From NCBI RefSeq assembly GCF_001696615.3, contig NZ_CP032279.1:3410001-3474000 (forward strand): a stretch of 64,000 bases of DNA, read 5' to 3'. Below the pieces are notes generated by a model. That model searched no databases. It saw only the letters and a list, made by a program, of their open reading frames with translations, and was not told the DNA's origin. The stretch is from Acinetobacter sp. WCHAc010034. GTDB taxonomy: Bacteria; Pseudomonadota; Gammaproteobacteria; Pseudomonadales; Moraxellaceae. Made by a program: the position numbers and the translations under genes. This document shows positions 42,270-51,800 of the stretch, one piece after another (the stretch's first letter is position 1; each line of letters opens with the position of its first letter).

Positions 42270-43513
42270 ATCAGGCTGTTACCCATTCAGGCTGCGGCGC
42301 AGAACCGGGGCTGATTTCGGCAGATCAAGCCATGCAGATGATGCTGGATCATGTGCAGTCTTTGACTGCGGAAACGCTGCCTTTAAGCCAGGCGCTAAAC
42401 CGCTATGCTGCCGAAGACATTCATTCAGCCGTCAATTTGCCGATTTTTTCGCAAAGCGCGGTGGATGGCTATGCGGTATGTGCAGACCGGCAGATTCAGC
42501 CGAATGCGCGCTTTGAGCTGATTGGCGAAATCCGCGCTGGACAGGCGGCGGATGCGCAGCTCCAGCCAGGCCAGGCCATCCGCATTTTTACCGGCGCTGA
42601 AATTCCTGCAGGCACGGCAGCGGTCGCGCGTCAGGAAATTGTGCAGGCCGGGGCCGGCTGCATTGTGCTGACCGAGGCGCTGCAGCCGCATGCAGACATC
42701 CGCAGCATTGGTGAAGAAGTGGCTGCCGGGCAGCTGCTGGCTTGCGCCGGGCAGAAGCTGAGTGTCGGCGCAATTGCAGCCCTGAGCATGGCCGGAGTTA
42801 AGCAGGTCCGGGTTTTCCGCTATCCTAAAATTGCCGTGGTGATTACCGGCGATGAAGTTGCGGAAACTGTGGAAGACTTGAATTCAGGCCAGATTTTTGA
42901 TGCCAACGGGCCGCTGATTCAGGCATGGTTTCAAGCGCAGAATCAGGCGGCTGATGTTATGCATGTGCAGGACAGTGAACAGGCGGCAATTGATTTATTT
43001 CATGCACTGAAAAACCAGTATGATGTGATCCTGACCACGGGCGGCGTGTCGGTCGGGGACTATGACTTTGTCCGGCCGGCAGCTTTGAAAACCGGCTTTG
43101 AGCAGATTTTCTGGAAAGTGAAGCAAAAGCCGGGCAAGCCGATCCTGTTCGCGCAGCATAAAGGCGCTGATCAGCATTCCTGCTGTCTGCTGGGGCTGCC
43201 GGGAAATCCGGGCGCAGTGTATATCGGCATGCAGCTGTATGCTGCGGTTTTGCTGAATGCACTGCAGGGCCAAAAGCGGCTGCCGGAGTGGTTCAGCGCG
43301 GTCATGACGCATGACTTGAAAGCGGATGCCCGTGAGCGCTTTTTAAGAATGTCCGCCAGCTTTGATCAAGGCCAGTTAAAGCTGGCCAGCCTCGCCAAGC
43401 AGCAGTCGCATATGCTCAGCAATTTAATGCAGGCCAATTGCATTGTGCGCGTGCCTGCCGGGCAGCCGGTTCAGGCCGGGCAGGTCCTGCAGGGCCTATT
43501 TATCCAAAACTGA
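42266..43513 (+). CDS. moeA: Molybdopterin molybdenumtransferase MoeA
   Basis: Inserts molybdate into adenylylated molybdopterin. 415 residues. FSQSAVDGYAV, FTGAEIPAGTAAVARQE, VVITGDEVAE and the TTGGVSVGDYDFVRPA segment of the MogA-like central domain are all present, with KPGKPILFA and GLPGNPGAVYIGMQLY toward the C-terminus. The ATG at 42266 overlaps the preceding stop (ATGA). Confidence 0.95.
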   Translation: MNQAVTHSGCGAEPGLISADQAMQMMLDHVQSLTAETLPLSQALNRYAAEDIHSAVNLPIFSQSAVDGYAVCADRQIQPNARFELIGEIRAGQAADAQLQPGQAIRIFTGAEIPAGTAAVARQEIVQAGAGCIVLTEALQPHADIRSIGEEVAAGQLLACAGQKLSVGAIAALSMAGVKQVRVFRYPKIAVVITGDEVAETVEDLNSGQIFDANGPLIQAWFQAQNQAADVMHVQDSEQAAIDLFHALKNQYDVILTTGGVSVGDYDFVRPAALKTGFEQIFWKVKQKPGKPILFAQHKGADQHSCCLLGLPGNPGAVYIGMQLYAAVLLNALQGQKRLPEWFSAVMTHDLKADARERFLRMSASFDQGQLKLASLAKQQSHMLSNLMQANCIVRVPAGQPVQAGQVLQGLFIQN

Positions 43514-43529
43514 AATCAGGGGAATATCC

Positions 43530-44294
43530 ATGCGGATTCAACATTTAACACTCATGCTCGCGATGGTTTCAGCCTCTGGGGCAGCATCCGCGGAAACTGT
43601 CAAAATTTACGCAGCCGCCAGCCTGACCAATGCCATTGCAGATATTTCCGCGCTGTATCAGAAGCAGCATGCAGAGGCTGAAATTGTGCCGGTATTTGGC
43701 GCATCTTCAGCCTTGGCCAAGCAGGTTGAAGCGGGCGCATCCAGCGATATTTTCTTTTCTGCAGATCAGGACTGGATGAACTATCTGGTGCAGAAGCGCA
43801 AAGTTCAGGCCAGCCAAGTTACGCCGCTGCTGTTTAATGAGCTGGTGCTGATCAGCCCTTTGAGCGCGAAAATCAGCTTTACCGCCATTCCGCAGTTCAA
43901 CTTTGCGCAATCCTTTCAAGGGCATTTATGCACAGGGCAAATGGAATCAGTCCCCGTTGGCAAATACGCCAAGCAGAGCCTGATTAAAATGAACTGGCTG
44001 AACAGCCTGAGAGGACGGATTGTGGGAACCGATGATGTGCGTTCGGCGCTGGCCTTTGTAGAGCGGGGCGAATGCCAGGTGGGCATTGTTTACAAAACCG
44101 ATGCTCTAATCAGCAAAAAAGTCAAAATCATCGGGGCTTTCCCGGCCAATTCGCATGGCCCGATTGTGTATCCGCTGGCCTTGACCGGGCAGGGCCAGAA
44201 CAATGCAGACGCCGTGAAATTCATCAAGTTTGTCAAAACCAGCCCGCAGGCCCGACAGGTTTTCCAGAAATACGGCTTTAAGCTCAAGGTGTAA
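43530..44294 (+). CDS. modA: Molybdate-binding protein ModA
   Basis: Periplasmic solute-binding protein of the molybdate ABC importer, 254 residues. The signal peptide ends SASGAASA. AAASLTNAIADI, FGASSALAKQVEAGASSDIFFSAD and YKTDALISKKVKI are ModA-typical; the early Ser residues bind molybdate. I chose the ATG at 43530 with AGGGGA upstream. An open frame further upstream lies inside moeA. Confidence 0.93.
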   Translation: MRIQHLTLMLAMVSASGAASAETVKIYAAASLTNAIADISALYQKQHAEAEIVPVFGASSALAKQVEAGASSDIFFSADQDWMNYLVQKRKVQASQVTPLLFNELVLISPLSAKISFTAIPQFNFAQSFQGHLCTGQMESVPVGKYAKQSLIKMNWLNSLRGRIVGTDDVRSALAFVERGECQVGIVYKTDALISKKVKIIGAFPANSHGPIVYPLALTGQGQNNADAVKFIKFVKTSPQARQVFQKYGFKLKV

Positions 44295-44302
44295 AAGATA
44301 CG

Positions 44303-44989
44303 ATGCTGCTGACTCCTGAAGAACTCAGCGCGCTGCATCTTTCAGCAAAAGTTGCAGGCTTTGCCACAGCGTTTTGCTTGCCCTTTGCGGTCGCTGTGGC
44401 GTGGCTTTTGGCGCGCTATGAGTTCCGCGCCAAGTTTGTGCTGGAAGCGCTGCTGCAGATGCCGATGGTGCTGCCGCCGGTGGTGCTGGGCTACCTGCTG
44501 CTGGTGCTGTTCGGCAATCAGGGCGCAATTGGCCAATACCTCAGCGCTTTCGGCATTCAGCTGGCTTTTAACTGGAAAGGCGCCGTGCTGGCTTCAATGA
44601 TTGTGGCTTTTCCCTTAATGGTGCAGCCCATCCGCCTGTCTTTTCAGATGATTAATCAGCAGCTGGAGCAGGTGGCCGGCTCGCTGGGCGCCAGCCCGCT
44701 CAAGGTGTTTTTCAGCGTCAGCCTGCCTTTGGCGCTGCCGGGTATTTTAATCGGCAGCATTCTATGCTTCAGCCGCAGCTTAGGCGAATTCGGCGCAACC
44801 ATCACCTTTGTCGGCAATATTCCGGATGAAACCCGCACTATTCCGATTGCCATTTATTCCCTGCTGCAGCAGCCGGACGGCGACGCCATGGCGATGCGTC
44901 TGGTGACGCTCTCGCTGATCTTGGCATTTGCTGCCCTGATTGCGAATTATTTTATTCTGCAGCGCTATCAAAATAAGATGAGGGGCTGA
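44303..44989 (+). CDS. modB: Molybdate ABC transporter permease ModB
   Basis: A 228-residue inner-membrane permease with five to six hydrophobic segments. LPPVVLGYLLLVLFG and the EAA-type cytosolic loop QVAGSLGASPLKVFFSVSLPLALPGIL, which docks on ModC, are present. It follows modA by 8 bases and precedes modC by 2. Confidence 0.95.
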   Translation: MLLTPEELSALHLSAKVAGFATAFCLPFAVAVAWLLARYEFRAKFVLEALLQMPMVLPPVVLGYLLLVLFGNQGAIGQYLSAFGIQLAFNWKGAVLASMIVAFPLMVQPIRLSFQMINQQLEQVAGSLGASPLKVFFSVSLPLALPGILIGSILCFSRSLGEFGATITFVGNIPDETRTIPIAIYSLLQQPDGDAMAMRLVTLSLILAFAALIANYFILQRYQNKMRG

Positions 44990-44991
44990 AG

Positions 44992-45615
44992 ATGCTGCAA
45001 TGCGATTTTGAATACCGGCGCAATGATTTTCAGCTGCAGGTGAAGCTTGAGCTGGACCGGCAGATTTTAGGCATTATGGGGCCTTCAGGCGCAGGAAAAA
45101 CCACGCTGCTGCACAATATTGCGGGCCTGCTGCAGCCTGCGCAGGGCAGCATCCGCTTTAATGGCGCCGTGCTGTCCGATGCCGCTTCGCGCACCTTTAT
45201 TCCAATGCATCAGCGCCGGATTGCGCTGATTCTGCAGAATGCCTTGCTGTTTCCGCACATGAACGTCAGGCAGAACCTGCTGTATTCTCCGCAGGCCAAG
45301 AACCTCAGCGGCAGCCGTTTTGCGCTGGATGAAATCATTGATATTTTAGAGATCCGGCCTTTGCTGCAGCGCAAGGCGCATCAGCTTTCCGGCGGCGAAG
45401 CGCAGCGGGTATCGATTGGCCGCGCACTGATGTCATCGCCCAATTTACTGCTTCTGGATGAACCGCTGAGCGGCTTGAATGCGCAGCTGAAATTGCAGAT
45501 TATCAGCTTCTTAAAGCAGATTCATCAGCAGTACCGGCTGCCGATGCTGTATGTCAGCCATCATGCCGAAGAGCTGAGCGCGCTGAACGCCGCGGTGCAC
45601 CTGCTGGAACGTTAA
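44992..45615 (+). CDS. modC: Molybdate ABC transporter ATPase ModC (short form)
   Basis: A 207-residue ATPase that powers molybdate import. Walker A is GPSGAGKTT, the Q-loop is ALILQNALLFPHM, the signature is LSGGEAQRVSIG, Walker B is LLLLDEPLSG and the switch His is in YVSHHAEE. It ends directly after the ATPase domain, so it lacks the C-terminal molbindin (TOBE) domain that gives full-length ModC about 350 residues. The operon ends here; no modE is seen. Confidence 0.9.
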   Translation: MLQCDFEYRRNDFQLQVKLELDRQILGIMGPSGAGKTTLLHNIAGLLQPAQGSIRFNGAVLSDAASRTFIPMHQRRIALILQNALLFPHMNVRQNLLYSPQAKNLSGSRFALDEIIDILEIRPLLQRKAHQLSGGEAQRVSIGRALMSSPNLLLLDEPLSGLNAQLKLQIISFLKQIHQQYRLPMLYVSHHAEELSALNAAVHLLER

Positions 45616-45801
45616 GCGCGCAGTTTAAGCAGCGCTGAAAGCCCAATCTCAATTCCATTCATCAAGAAGCTGCAAAATCAAAGCGGCGGCTTGCCTGCAT
45701 GCAGAACGCAGGGAATGCTTAAAAAACTTCGATGAAATCTTTATGAAAAATAATGCTTAGGTTAAGATGAGTCATCTTTTGTCTGAAGCATTTTGAAGTC
45801 T

Positions 45802-47223
45802 ATGCAACCTTTTGTTCTATATAACTCAGAGCAGCGTAAAAAAGTTGAATTTGTGCCCCGCATCGATGGGCATATCGACATGTATGTGTGCGGCATGACG
45901 GTCTATGATTACTGTCATATTGGACATGCTCGGGTCATGGTTGCATTTGACTACATCATCCGTTTCCTGCGCAGCCAAGGCTGGAACGTGAAATACGTGC
46001 GCAACATTACCGATATTGATGACAAAATTATTGCCCGCGCCAATGAAAACGGCGAAAGCATCACGGCCTTGACCGACCGCTTCATCAAGGCGATGAATGA
46101 AGATGCGGAAAATCTGGGCTGCCTGCATCCGGATGAAGCGCCGCGCGCAACTGATTATATTGACCAGATGCAGAGCATGATCGGCAATTTGGTGAATAAA
46201 GGCACCGCGTACCCGTCTGCAAACGGCGATGTGTATTTCCAGGTGGAAAAATTCGCCAAATATGGCCGCCTGTCCGGGCGCAAGCTGGAAGATATGCAGG
46301 CGGGCGCATCTGAACGCGTAGACGTGGAAGTGGAAAAGAAGCATCCATTTGATTTTGTGCTGTGGAAACACGCCAAGGAAAATGAACCGTCTTGGGCTTC
46401 GCCTTGGGGCAACGGCCGTCCGGGCTGGCATATTGAATGTTCAGCGATGTCTACCTGCTGCTTAGGCAACCATTTCGATATTCACGGCGGCGGTTCAGAC
46501 TTGATGTTCCCGCACCATGAAAATGAAATTGCGCAGTCCGAAGCGTCAACAGATGAACAGTATGTCAATTACTGGATGCATGTCGGCTTCATCAATGTTG
46601 ATGGCGAAAAAATGTCTAAGTCTTTGGGCAATTTCTTTACCATCCGCGATGTAATGGAAAAATTCCATCCGGAAGTGATCCGCTACTTTATTGTGTCTTC
46701 GCATTACCGCAGCCCGGTAAACTTCTCCGACGTAGCGCTGAAAGAGGCGAAATCCGCGCTGTCACGCTTCTATCATTCGTTTAAAGCCTATCAGCAGGCT
46801 TATGGCGAACACACTGTTGAAACTTTAGATGAAGCATTGACCGAGCGCTTTAACGCGGCCATGCGTGATGATTTCAATACTGCTGAAGCTTTGGCTGTGC
46901 TGTTTGAAGTGAATAAAGAGCTGAACCGCGCGGTGAAGGAAGAGCAGGCGGAACAGGCGGCGGTTTATTATTCTACCTTGCGCCATTTGACCAATATTTT
47001 AGGCTTGGTGCAGCACAATGTTGAAGATTTCCTGAAATCTGATATCGGCCAGGAAGCATTGACGCTTTCTGAAGCGGAAATTGAAGGCCTGATTCAGCAG
47101 CGCGTAGACGCCAAAAAAGCCAAAGAATTTGCCAAAGCCGATGAAATCCGCCAGTCCTTGCTGGATCAGGGCGTGGTCTTGGAAGATACCCGCCAAGGCA
47201 CTGTATGGCGCCGCGCTGATTAA
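45802..47223 (+). CDS. cysS: Cysteinyl-tRNA synthetase
   Basis: Charges tRNA-Cys. 473 residues from the ATG at 45802 (an in-frame TTG at 45793 is less likely). The class I signatures [16 protein letters not shown] (HIGH) and KMSKSLGNF (KMSKS) are plain. Zinc is bound by the Cys of MYVCGMT and the later CSAMST and [10 protein letters not shown] residues. Single gene, followed by the tRNA-Gly promoter. Confidence 0.97.
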   Translation: MQPFVLYNSEQRKKVEFVPRIDGHIDMYVCGMTVYDYCHIGHARVMVAFDYIIRFLRSQGWNVKYVRNITDIDDKIIARANENGESITALTDRFIKAMNEDAENLGCLHPDEAPRATDYIDQMQSMIGNLVNKGTAYPSANGDVYFQVEKFAKYGRLSGRKLEDMQAGASERVDVEVEKKHPFDFVLWKHAKENEPSWASPWGNGRPGWHIECSAMSTCCLGNHFDIHGGGSDLMFPHHENEIAQSEASTDEQYVNYWMHVGFINVDGEKMSKSLGNFFTIRDVMEKFHPEVIRYFIVSSHYRSPVNFSDVALKEAKSALSRFYHSFKAYQQAYGEHTVETLDEALTERFNAAMRDDFNTAEALAVLFEVNKELNRAVKEEQAEQAAVYYSTLRHLTNILGLVQHNVEDFLKSDIGQEALTLSEAEIEGLIQQRVDAKKAKEFAKADEIRQSLLDQGVVLEDTRQGTVWRRAD

Positions 47224-47247
47224 TTCAGCAAATGCATGCATAGGGAG

Positions 47248-47275
47248 TTGACAGTTTTATGAAACTCTCTATAAT
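47248..47275 (+). promoter_or_regulatory. Consensus sigma-70 promoter of tRNA-Gly
   Basis: TTGACA and TATAAT are both perfect, with a 16-base spacer. The tRNA begins 14 bases after the -10 box. Confidence 0.92.
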
Positions 47276-47288
47276 ACATTTCCATATT

Positions 47289-47364
47289 GCGGGAATAGCT
47301 CAGTTGGTAGAGCATAACCTTGCCAAGGTTGGGGTCGGGAGTTCGAGTCTCCTTTCCCGCTCCA
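47289..47364 (+). tRNA. tRNA-Gly (anticodon GCC)
   Basis: The acceptor stem GCGGGAA pairs with TTCCCGC; the discriminator T and an encoded CCA follow. The D-loop has AGCTCAGTTGGTAGAGC, the anticodon stem-loop reads CCTTGCCAAGG with GCC at 47322-47324, and the T-arm is GGGAGTTCGAGTCTCC. All stems close, with 76 bases in total. Confidence 0.97.
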
Positions 47365-47374
47365 GAATATGAAA

Positions 47375-47406
47375 AAACCTTAGCCTTTTGGCTAAGGTTT
47401 TTTTTT
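47375..47406 (+). terminator. Terminator of tRNA-Gly
   Basis: AAACCTTAGCC/GGCTAAGGTTT with a TTTT loop, then nine T. Confidence 0.95.
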
Positions 47407-47444
47407 GCTTTAAATTGTTACAAAGCGTAGTAAGGCATTAAAAG

Positions 47445-47487
47445 TTGAACATTTATAAACGTTCAATTTATAGAGATATGCTAAAAT
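47445..47487 (+). promoter_or_regulatory. Likely promoter of the kdsD-lpt operon
   Basis: An extended -10, TGCTAAAAT (47479-47487), lies 63 bases before kdsD. The -35 is weak. An inverted repeat TTGAAC (47445-47450) / GTTCAA (47461-47466) overlaps the -35 position and could be an operator. Confidence 0.45.
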
Positions 47488-47549
47488 ATCCGGAATTATT
47501 CTTAGTTATTTAAGCGCTGTATATACAGCTTAAAAAAGGTAAAGCGGCT

Positions 47550-48542
47550 TTGAATCCACCCAATATGCTCAATCAAATCGATTTCAAAAAGACCGCACTG
47601 GAAACCCTCAGCATTGAACAGCATGCTTTGGAAGTGCTGGCGGCGCAGATAGATCAGCGTTTTACCCAAGCCTGCGAAATTATTCTGCAATGCAAAGGCC
47701 GTCTAGTTGTGACCGGCATGGGCAAGTCAGGCCATATTGGCCGCAAAATGGCGGCGACTTTTGCATCTACAGGCACGCCGTCATTCTTTATGCACCCGGG
47801 TGAAGCGGGCCACGGCGACTTAGGCATGCTGGTGAAAGGCGATGTGCTGATTGCCATTTCCTATTCTGGAAAAAGCGATGAAATCATGATGCTTATGCCG
47901 CTGATCAAGCATGTCGGCGTGCCTCTCATCACCATTTCAGGCCATGACCAGGGGCCAATGCCGCAAAATGCAGATGTGGCTTTGACTTTGGGCGATATTC
48001 AGGAAGCCTGCCCATTGGGCTTGGCGCCGACATCCAGCACCACCGCGACTTTGGCTTTAGGCGATGCCTTGGCTGTTGCGCTGCTGGAAGCGCGCGGCTT
48101 CACTTCCGATGATTTTGCCCGTTCGCATCCTGCCGGAGCGCTGGGCAAGCGCCTGCTGCTGCACGTAAAGCACCTGATGCATATGGGCGATGAGCTGCCG
48201 AAAGTCGCGCCGGATACGCCTATGAATAAAGTGCTGTATGAAATTTCCAACAAGCGCTTGGGCTTAACTACGGTGGTTGATGCGGAAGACCGGCTGCTGG
48301 GCATTTTTACTGACGGCGACTTGCGCCGCCTGATTGACCGGCAGCAGGGCTTTGATGTCAATCTGCCGGTGTCTGAGGTGATGATTCAGCATCCGTCCAC
48401 CATTTCCAAGGAAGCCCGCGCAGTTGAAGCGCTGGAGCAAATGAATGCAAAGAAAATCAATCAGTTTGTTGTTGTTGATGATGAGCAGCGGGTTATTGGC
48501 GTCATCAGCATGCATGATTTGATTCAGGCTGGGGTAAATTAA
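47550..48542 (+). CDS. kdsD: D-arabinose 5-phosphate isomerase
   Basis: Interconverts ribulose 5-phosphate and arabinose 5-phosphate, the first step of Kdo synthesis for lipopolysaccharide. 330 residues. The SIS domain carries VVTGMGKSGHIGRKMAATFASTGTPSFF and GLAPTSSTTATLALGDALA. Two CBS domains follow (MHMGDELPKV onward and VMIQHPSTISKEARAVEAL onward). The start is a TTG at 47550, or an ATG at 47565 that lacks an RBS. First gene of the operon. Confidence 0.93.
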   Translation: MNPPNMLNQIDFKKTALETLSIEQHALEVLAAQIDQRFTQACEIILQCKGRLVVTGMGKSGHIGRKMAATFASTGTPSFFMHPGEAGHGDLGMLVKGDVLIAISYSGKSDEIMMLMPLIKHVGVPLITISGHDQGPMPQNADVALTLGDIQEACPLGLAPTSSTTATLALGDALAVALLEARGFTSDDFARSHPAGALGKRLLLHVKHLMHMGDELPKVAPDTPMNKVLYEISNKRLGLTTVVDAEDRLLGIFTDGDLRRLIDRQQGFDVNLPVSEVMIQHPSTISKEARAVEALEQMNAKKINQFVVVDDEQRVIGVISMHDLIQAGVN

Positions 48543-48545
48543 CAA

Positions 48546-49085
48546 ATGGCATCATATGTATTGCTGGAGCAGGCGCGCCATATTCAGGCACTGGTGCTGG
48601 ATGTAGACGGAATTTTAAGTGACGGTTTTGTCACCTTGACCAATAGCGGCGATGAAATTAAGTCTTTTGACATCCGTGACGGTTTAGGCATGAAACTCGT
48701 ACAGAAGGCCAACATTAAAGTCATTATTATCACAGGGCGCAAGAGCAATATTGTGGACAAGCGCATGTCTGATCTTGGCGTGGACTTGGTGTACCAGGGC
48801 CGTGAAGATAAAGGCACAGCGCTTCTTGAAGCTTGCGCGCAGCTGAATATCGCCGCTGAAGACTGCCTGTACATGGGCGATGACTGGCCGGATTTGTCAG
48901 CATTTGCAATTGCCGGCATGAAAGTTACCGTGCCTAATGGGCATGTTGAGGTGAGGCGCCGCGCAGATTTGGTAACTCAGGCCTTTGGCGGACGCGGCGC
49001 TGTGCGTGAAATCTGCGACATGCTGCTGATGGCGAAAGGCGTATATCTGGAGCAGCTTGAAAAATATGCCCGCGCCCCGCATTAA
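48546..49085 (+). CDS. kdsC: Kdo 8-phosphate phosphatase
   Basis: A 179-residue HAD phosphatase of the capless C0 type that removes phosphate from Kdo-8-P. LVLDVDGILSDG is motif I, IIITGRKS motif II, the Lys of EDKGTALLE motif III, and YMGDDWPDLSAF motif IV. It starts 3 bases after kdsD, and the next genes are the Lpt transport system, a conserved order. Confidence 0.95.
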   Translation: MASYVLLEQARHIQALVLDVDGILSDGFVTLTNSGDEIKSFDIRDGLGMKLVQKANIKVIIITGRKSNIVDKRMSDLGVDLVYQGREDKGTALLEACAQLNIAAEDCLYMGDDWPDLSAFAIAGMKVTVPNGHVEVRRRADLVTQAFGGRGAVREICDMLLMAKGVYLEQLEKYARAPH

Positions 49086-49125
49086 TAACTGCATAATTCA
49101 GTGAATTTGGATTAAATACCCGCTT

Positions 49126-49668
49126 ATGGATACAAAAGTTTTATACGTTACTGCGATTGCAATTGCGGCTGTAAGCGGCGGTTATTACTATTACAGCGGA
49201 AAAGGCAAGAAGCTTGAGGCGGATTCCGCCCGCAGCATGAATTATTCCGCTGAAAATATCCACCTAACCCAGACCGATGAGCAGGGCAAGCTGTACATCC
49301 GCGCGCAGGTTGACCGGCTGGAGCAGGACCTGCAGCAGAAGACTTCAAAGCTGGATAATCTGCAGGCGTCTGTATATAAAGACGGCAAGGTCGATGCCAC
49401 ATTTCTGGCAAAAGTTGCCAATGGCTATAATGATAATGAAAAAGTTGTGCTGAAACAGAAAGTTGAAGCAACAAAACTGCTGGATTCAGGAAAAATGGTC
49501 TTTTATACCGATGAATTGACAGCTTTTCCTAAAACACGCGAAATACAAACTGACAAGCAGGTCATTGTGGAATCTCCGCAGGCGCAATTTGTCAGCCAAG
49601 GGCTGAAAGCCAATTTAAATGACGGTCAATACGAATTTTTTAATATTCGAGGAAAGTATGAACCTTAA
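49126..49668 (+). CDS. lptC: Lipopolysaccharide export protein LptC
   Basis: A 180-residue bitopic inner-membrane protein, one N-terminal helix (about residues 5-22) and a periplasmic beta-jellyroll domain that receives lipopolysaccharide from LptB2FG and passes it to LptA. The sequence is typically variable, but YSAENIHLTQTDEQGKL and FYTDELTAFPKTREIQTDKQV fit the family and position is decisive. It overlaps lptA by 11 bases. Confidence 0.85.
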   Translation: MDTKVLYVTAIAIAAVSGGYYYYSGKGKKLEADSARSMNYSAENIHLTQTDEQGKLYIRAQVDRLEQDLQQKTSKLDNLQASVYKDGKVDATFLAKVANGYNDNEKVVLKQKVEATKLLDSGKMVFYTDELTAFPKTREIQTDKQVIVESPQAQFVSQGLKANLNDGQYEFFNIRGKYEP

Positions 49669-50224
49669 TCATAAACCACTATTGTCTAACGCTTTCCTTA
49701 AACAGGCGGTGCTGATGGGTTCACTTGCGCTGTGCTCTGCTGGCGCTTTTGCTTTGCCTTCAGACCGCAGTCAGCCGATTTCTTTGGTGGCTGACCGCGC
49801 AACATTCAACGAAAAAACCGGCATCACCACCTATACCGGCAACGTGATTATTGAGCAGGGCAGCATGAAGCTGCAGGCGAATTCGATTGTGGCGAACATG
49901 AACAGCCGCAAAGAAATCAGCGTCATCACCGCTTCAGGCGGGCCTGCGCGCTTCCAGCAGAAGACTGATCCGGCCAAAGGCCCAGCCAAAGGCCAGGCGC
50001 AGAAAATCATCTATAATGCTGAAACCGGCATTATTACTCTGACAGGCAGCGCCTTGCTGGAGCAGGATGGCGCCAGCATTCGGGGCAATACGCTGAAATA
50101 CAGCATGAATAAAGGCGATATTGTGGCTGAAGGCACGCCGAATAAAACCGGTTCATCTTCAGGCCGCGTGCAGATTGTCATTCCGCCTTCAAGCTCGAAG
50201 TCATTTCCGGGAGCGCGTGATTAA
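49658..50224 (+). CDS. lptA: Lipopolysaccharide transport bridge protein LptA
   Basis: A 188-residue periplasmic jellyroll protein forming the bridge for lipopolysaccharide transport. The signal peptide ends [35 protein letters not shown] is the first OstA repeat, and [16 protein letters not shown] the later one. The ATG at 49658 has GAGGAAAG upstream. The TAA stop shares a base with the lptB ATG. Confidence 0.93.
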   Translation: MNLNHKPLLSNAFLKQAVLMGSLALCSAGAFALPSDRSQPISLVADRATFNEKTGITTYTGNVIIEQGSMKLQANSIVANMNSRKEISVITASGGPARFQQKTDPAKGPAKGQAQKIIYNAETGIITLTGSALLEQDGASIRGNTLKYSMNKGDIVAEGTPNKTGSSSGRVQIVIPPSSSKSFPGARD

Positions 50225-50970
50225 TGCAGAATAGCCCGAACCAGCCGCAAACGTTATGCATCAAGCATTTGGCTAAAAACTACAGCAAGCGCTGGGTGGT
50301 CAAGGATGTTTCGTTCAGCATGCAGAGCGGCCAGATTGTCGGCCTGCTGGGGCCAAATGGCGCAGGCAAAACCACCAGCTTTTATATGGTGGTGGGGCTG
50401 GTGCGCATGGATAAGGGCGAAATCCATCTGGATGATTTGGACTTGTCCGATTTGGCCATGCACGAGCGCGCGCGCAAAGGCATTGGCTATCTGCCGCAGG
50501 AAGCCTCTATTTTCAGAAAGCTGACCATTGCTGAAAACATTATGGCTATTCTGGAAACCCGCAAAGACCTGAACAAGCAGCAGCGCCAGCAGCGCTTGGC
50601 CGAACTGCTTGCGGACTTCAAGATCACCCATATTAAAGATTCGCTGGGCATGAGCGTGTCCGGCGGTGAGCGCCGCCGTGCGGAAATTGCCCGCGCATTG
50701 GCTGCTGACCCTAAATTCATGCTGCTGGATGAGCCTTTTGCCGGTGTCGATCCAATCTCTGTTGGCGACATTAAGGATATCATCCGCAACTTGAAAGACC
50801 GCGGCATTGGCGTGCTGATTACCGACCATAATGTGCGTGAAACTTTGGCAATTTGCGAGCATGCCTATATTGTCAGTGAAGGCTCAGTGATTGCTGAGGG
50901 CGCGCCGCAGGAAATCTTGGAAAATGAAATTGTCCGCAAGGTCTATTTGGGCGATGATTTTACGGTTTAA
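50224..50970 (+). CDS. lptB: Lipopolysaccharide export ATPase LptB
   Basis: A 248-residue cytosolic ATPase powering lipopolysaccharide extraction. GPNGAGKTT (Walker A), [14 protein letters not shown] (Q-loop), [15 protein letters not shown] (signature), [12 protein letters not shown] (Walker B) and [11 protein letters not shown] (switch His) are all intact. It ends the kdsD-kdsC-lptC-lptA-lptB operon; a terminator follows at 51089 after a short repeat. In many relatives rpoN or hpf follows; not here. Confidence 0.97.
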   Translation: MQNSPNQPQTLCIKHLAKNYSKRWVVKDVSFSMQSGQIVGLLGPNGAGKTTSFYMVVGLVRMDKGEIHLDDLDLSDLAMHERARKGIGYLPQEASIFRKLTIAENIMAILETRKDLNKQQRQQRLAELLADFKITHIKDSLGMSVSGGERRRAEIARALAADPKFMLLDEPFAGVDPISVGDIKDIIRNLKDRGIGVLITDHNVRETLAICEHAYIVSEGSVIAEGAPQEILENEIVRKVYLGDDFTV

Positions 50971-51088
50971 GCTGTAGCTATTCCTCGCAAAATGAGAGAA
51001 AGCTCATTGCGTGAGGAAAGTTGCTCAACAGCAAAAGACGCTTCGATCAGCAGTGGAATCGGCCGGCGCTGATCGATAGGCAAAAAAA
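50971..51088. repeat. Palindromic repeat after lptB
   Basis: TTCCTCGCAAAATGAG (50981-50996) is nearly self-complementary to CTCATTGCGTGAGGAA a few bases later. The layout (TTCCT, GC, ATGAG, mirrored) resembles the 24398-24454 repeat. Confidence 0.5.
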
Positions 51089-51122
51089 AACAGCCTCCAG
51101 TTTGTGGGGGCTGTTTTTTTTT
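51089..51122 (+). terminator. Terminator of the lpt operon
   Basis: AACAGCCTCCA/TGGGGGCTGTT with one U-G pair, a GTTTG loop and a run of nine T. Confidence 0.9.
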
Positions 51123-51200
51123 GCCGCTTTAAATGCCAATCTCAGAAATAAAAACCGCTATAAGCTATAATTACAAGGATTATTCAATGTTTGATGAGAT

Positions 51201-51800
51201 ATGCCGTTTACCATTGCCAGCCAAGTCAGCTATGAGGAAGACATTAAAAAAAGCCGCTTTGAGGCTATTGCGGTTCCTGTGGAAAATGAACAGGCCGCCA
51301 AAGATTTTCTGGAATTGCACAAAGACTTAAGCACAACCCATCAGTGCTGGGCATGGAAAATCGGCCATCATGTGCGCTTCAATGATGACGGCGAGCCGAC
51401 GGGCACGGCCGGCCGGCCGATACTGGCTGCCATTGAGGGCAATGAGCTGACCAATGTGCTGGTTTTAGTCAACCGCTGGTATGGCGGCATCAAGCTGGGC
51501 ACAGGCGGCCTGGCGCGCGCCTATGGCGGTTCTGCCGGGCAGTGCCTGCTGCTGGCGGAAAAAATTGAACTGATTGAAAAGAAAAAAACCGCCTTTCAGT
51601 GCCAGTTCAATGAATGGGCAATTTTCCAGTATGAATTAAGCCAGCAGCAGGCTGAGTACAGTGAGGAATACACTGCTGAAGGTGTGAGCGTAACCGCTTT
51701 GCTGCAGATCCATCAGATAGCGCCTTTAGCGCTGAAAATTCAGGACGTCACGCGGGGCCGTGAACAGCTGAAAATAATTGAAGAGCCGAATGATGACTGA
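51201..51800 (+). CDS. yigZ: YigZ/IMPACT-family protein
   Basis: A 199-residue protein of the YigZ/UPF0029 family. The N-terminal IMPACT domain shows KSRFEAIAVPVEN, HQCWAWKIG, DDGEPTGTAGRPIL and NRWYGGIKLGTGGLARAYG, followed by a small C-terminal alpha-beta domain. Its role is uncertain; family members are linked to translation stress in eukaryotes. Its end overlaps the acyltransferase start. Confidence 0.92.
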   Translation: MPFTIASQVSYEEDIKKSRFEAIAVPVENEQAAKDFLELHKDLSTTHQCWAWKIGHHVRFNDDGEPTGTAGRPILAAIEGNELTNVLVLVNRWYGGIKLGTGGLARAYGGSAGQCLLLAEKIELIEKKKTAFQCQFNEWAIFQYELSQQQAEYSEEYTAEGVSVTALLQIHQIAPLALKIQDVTRGREQLKIIEEPNDD

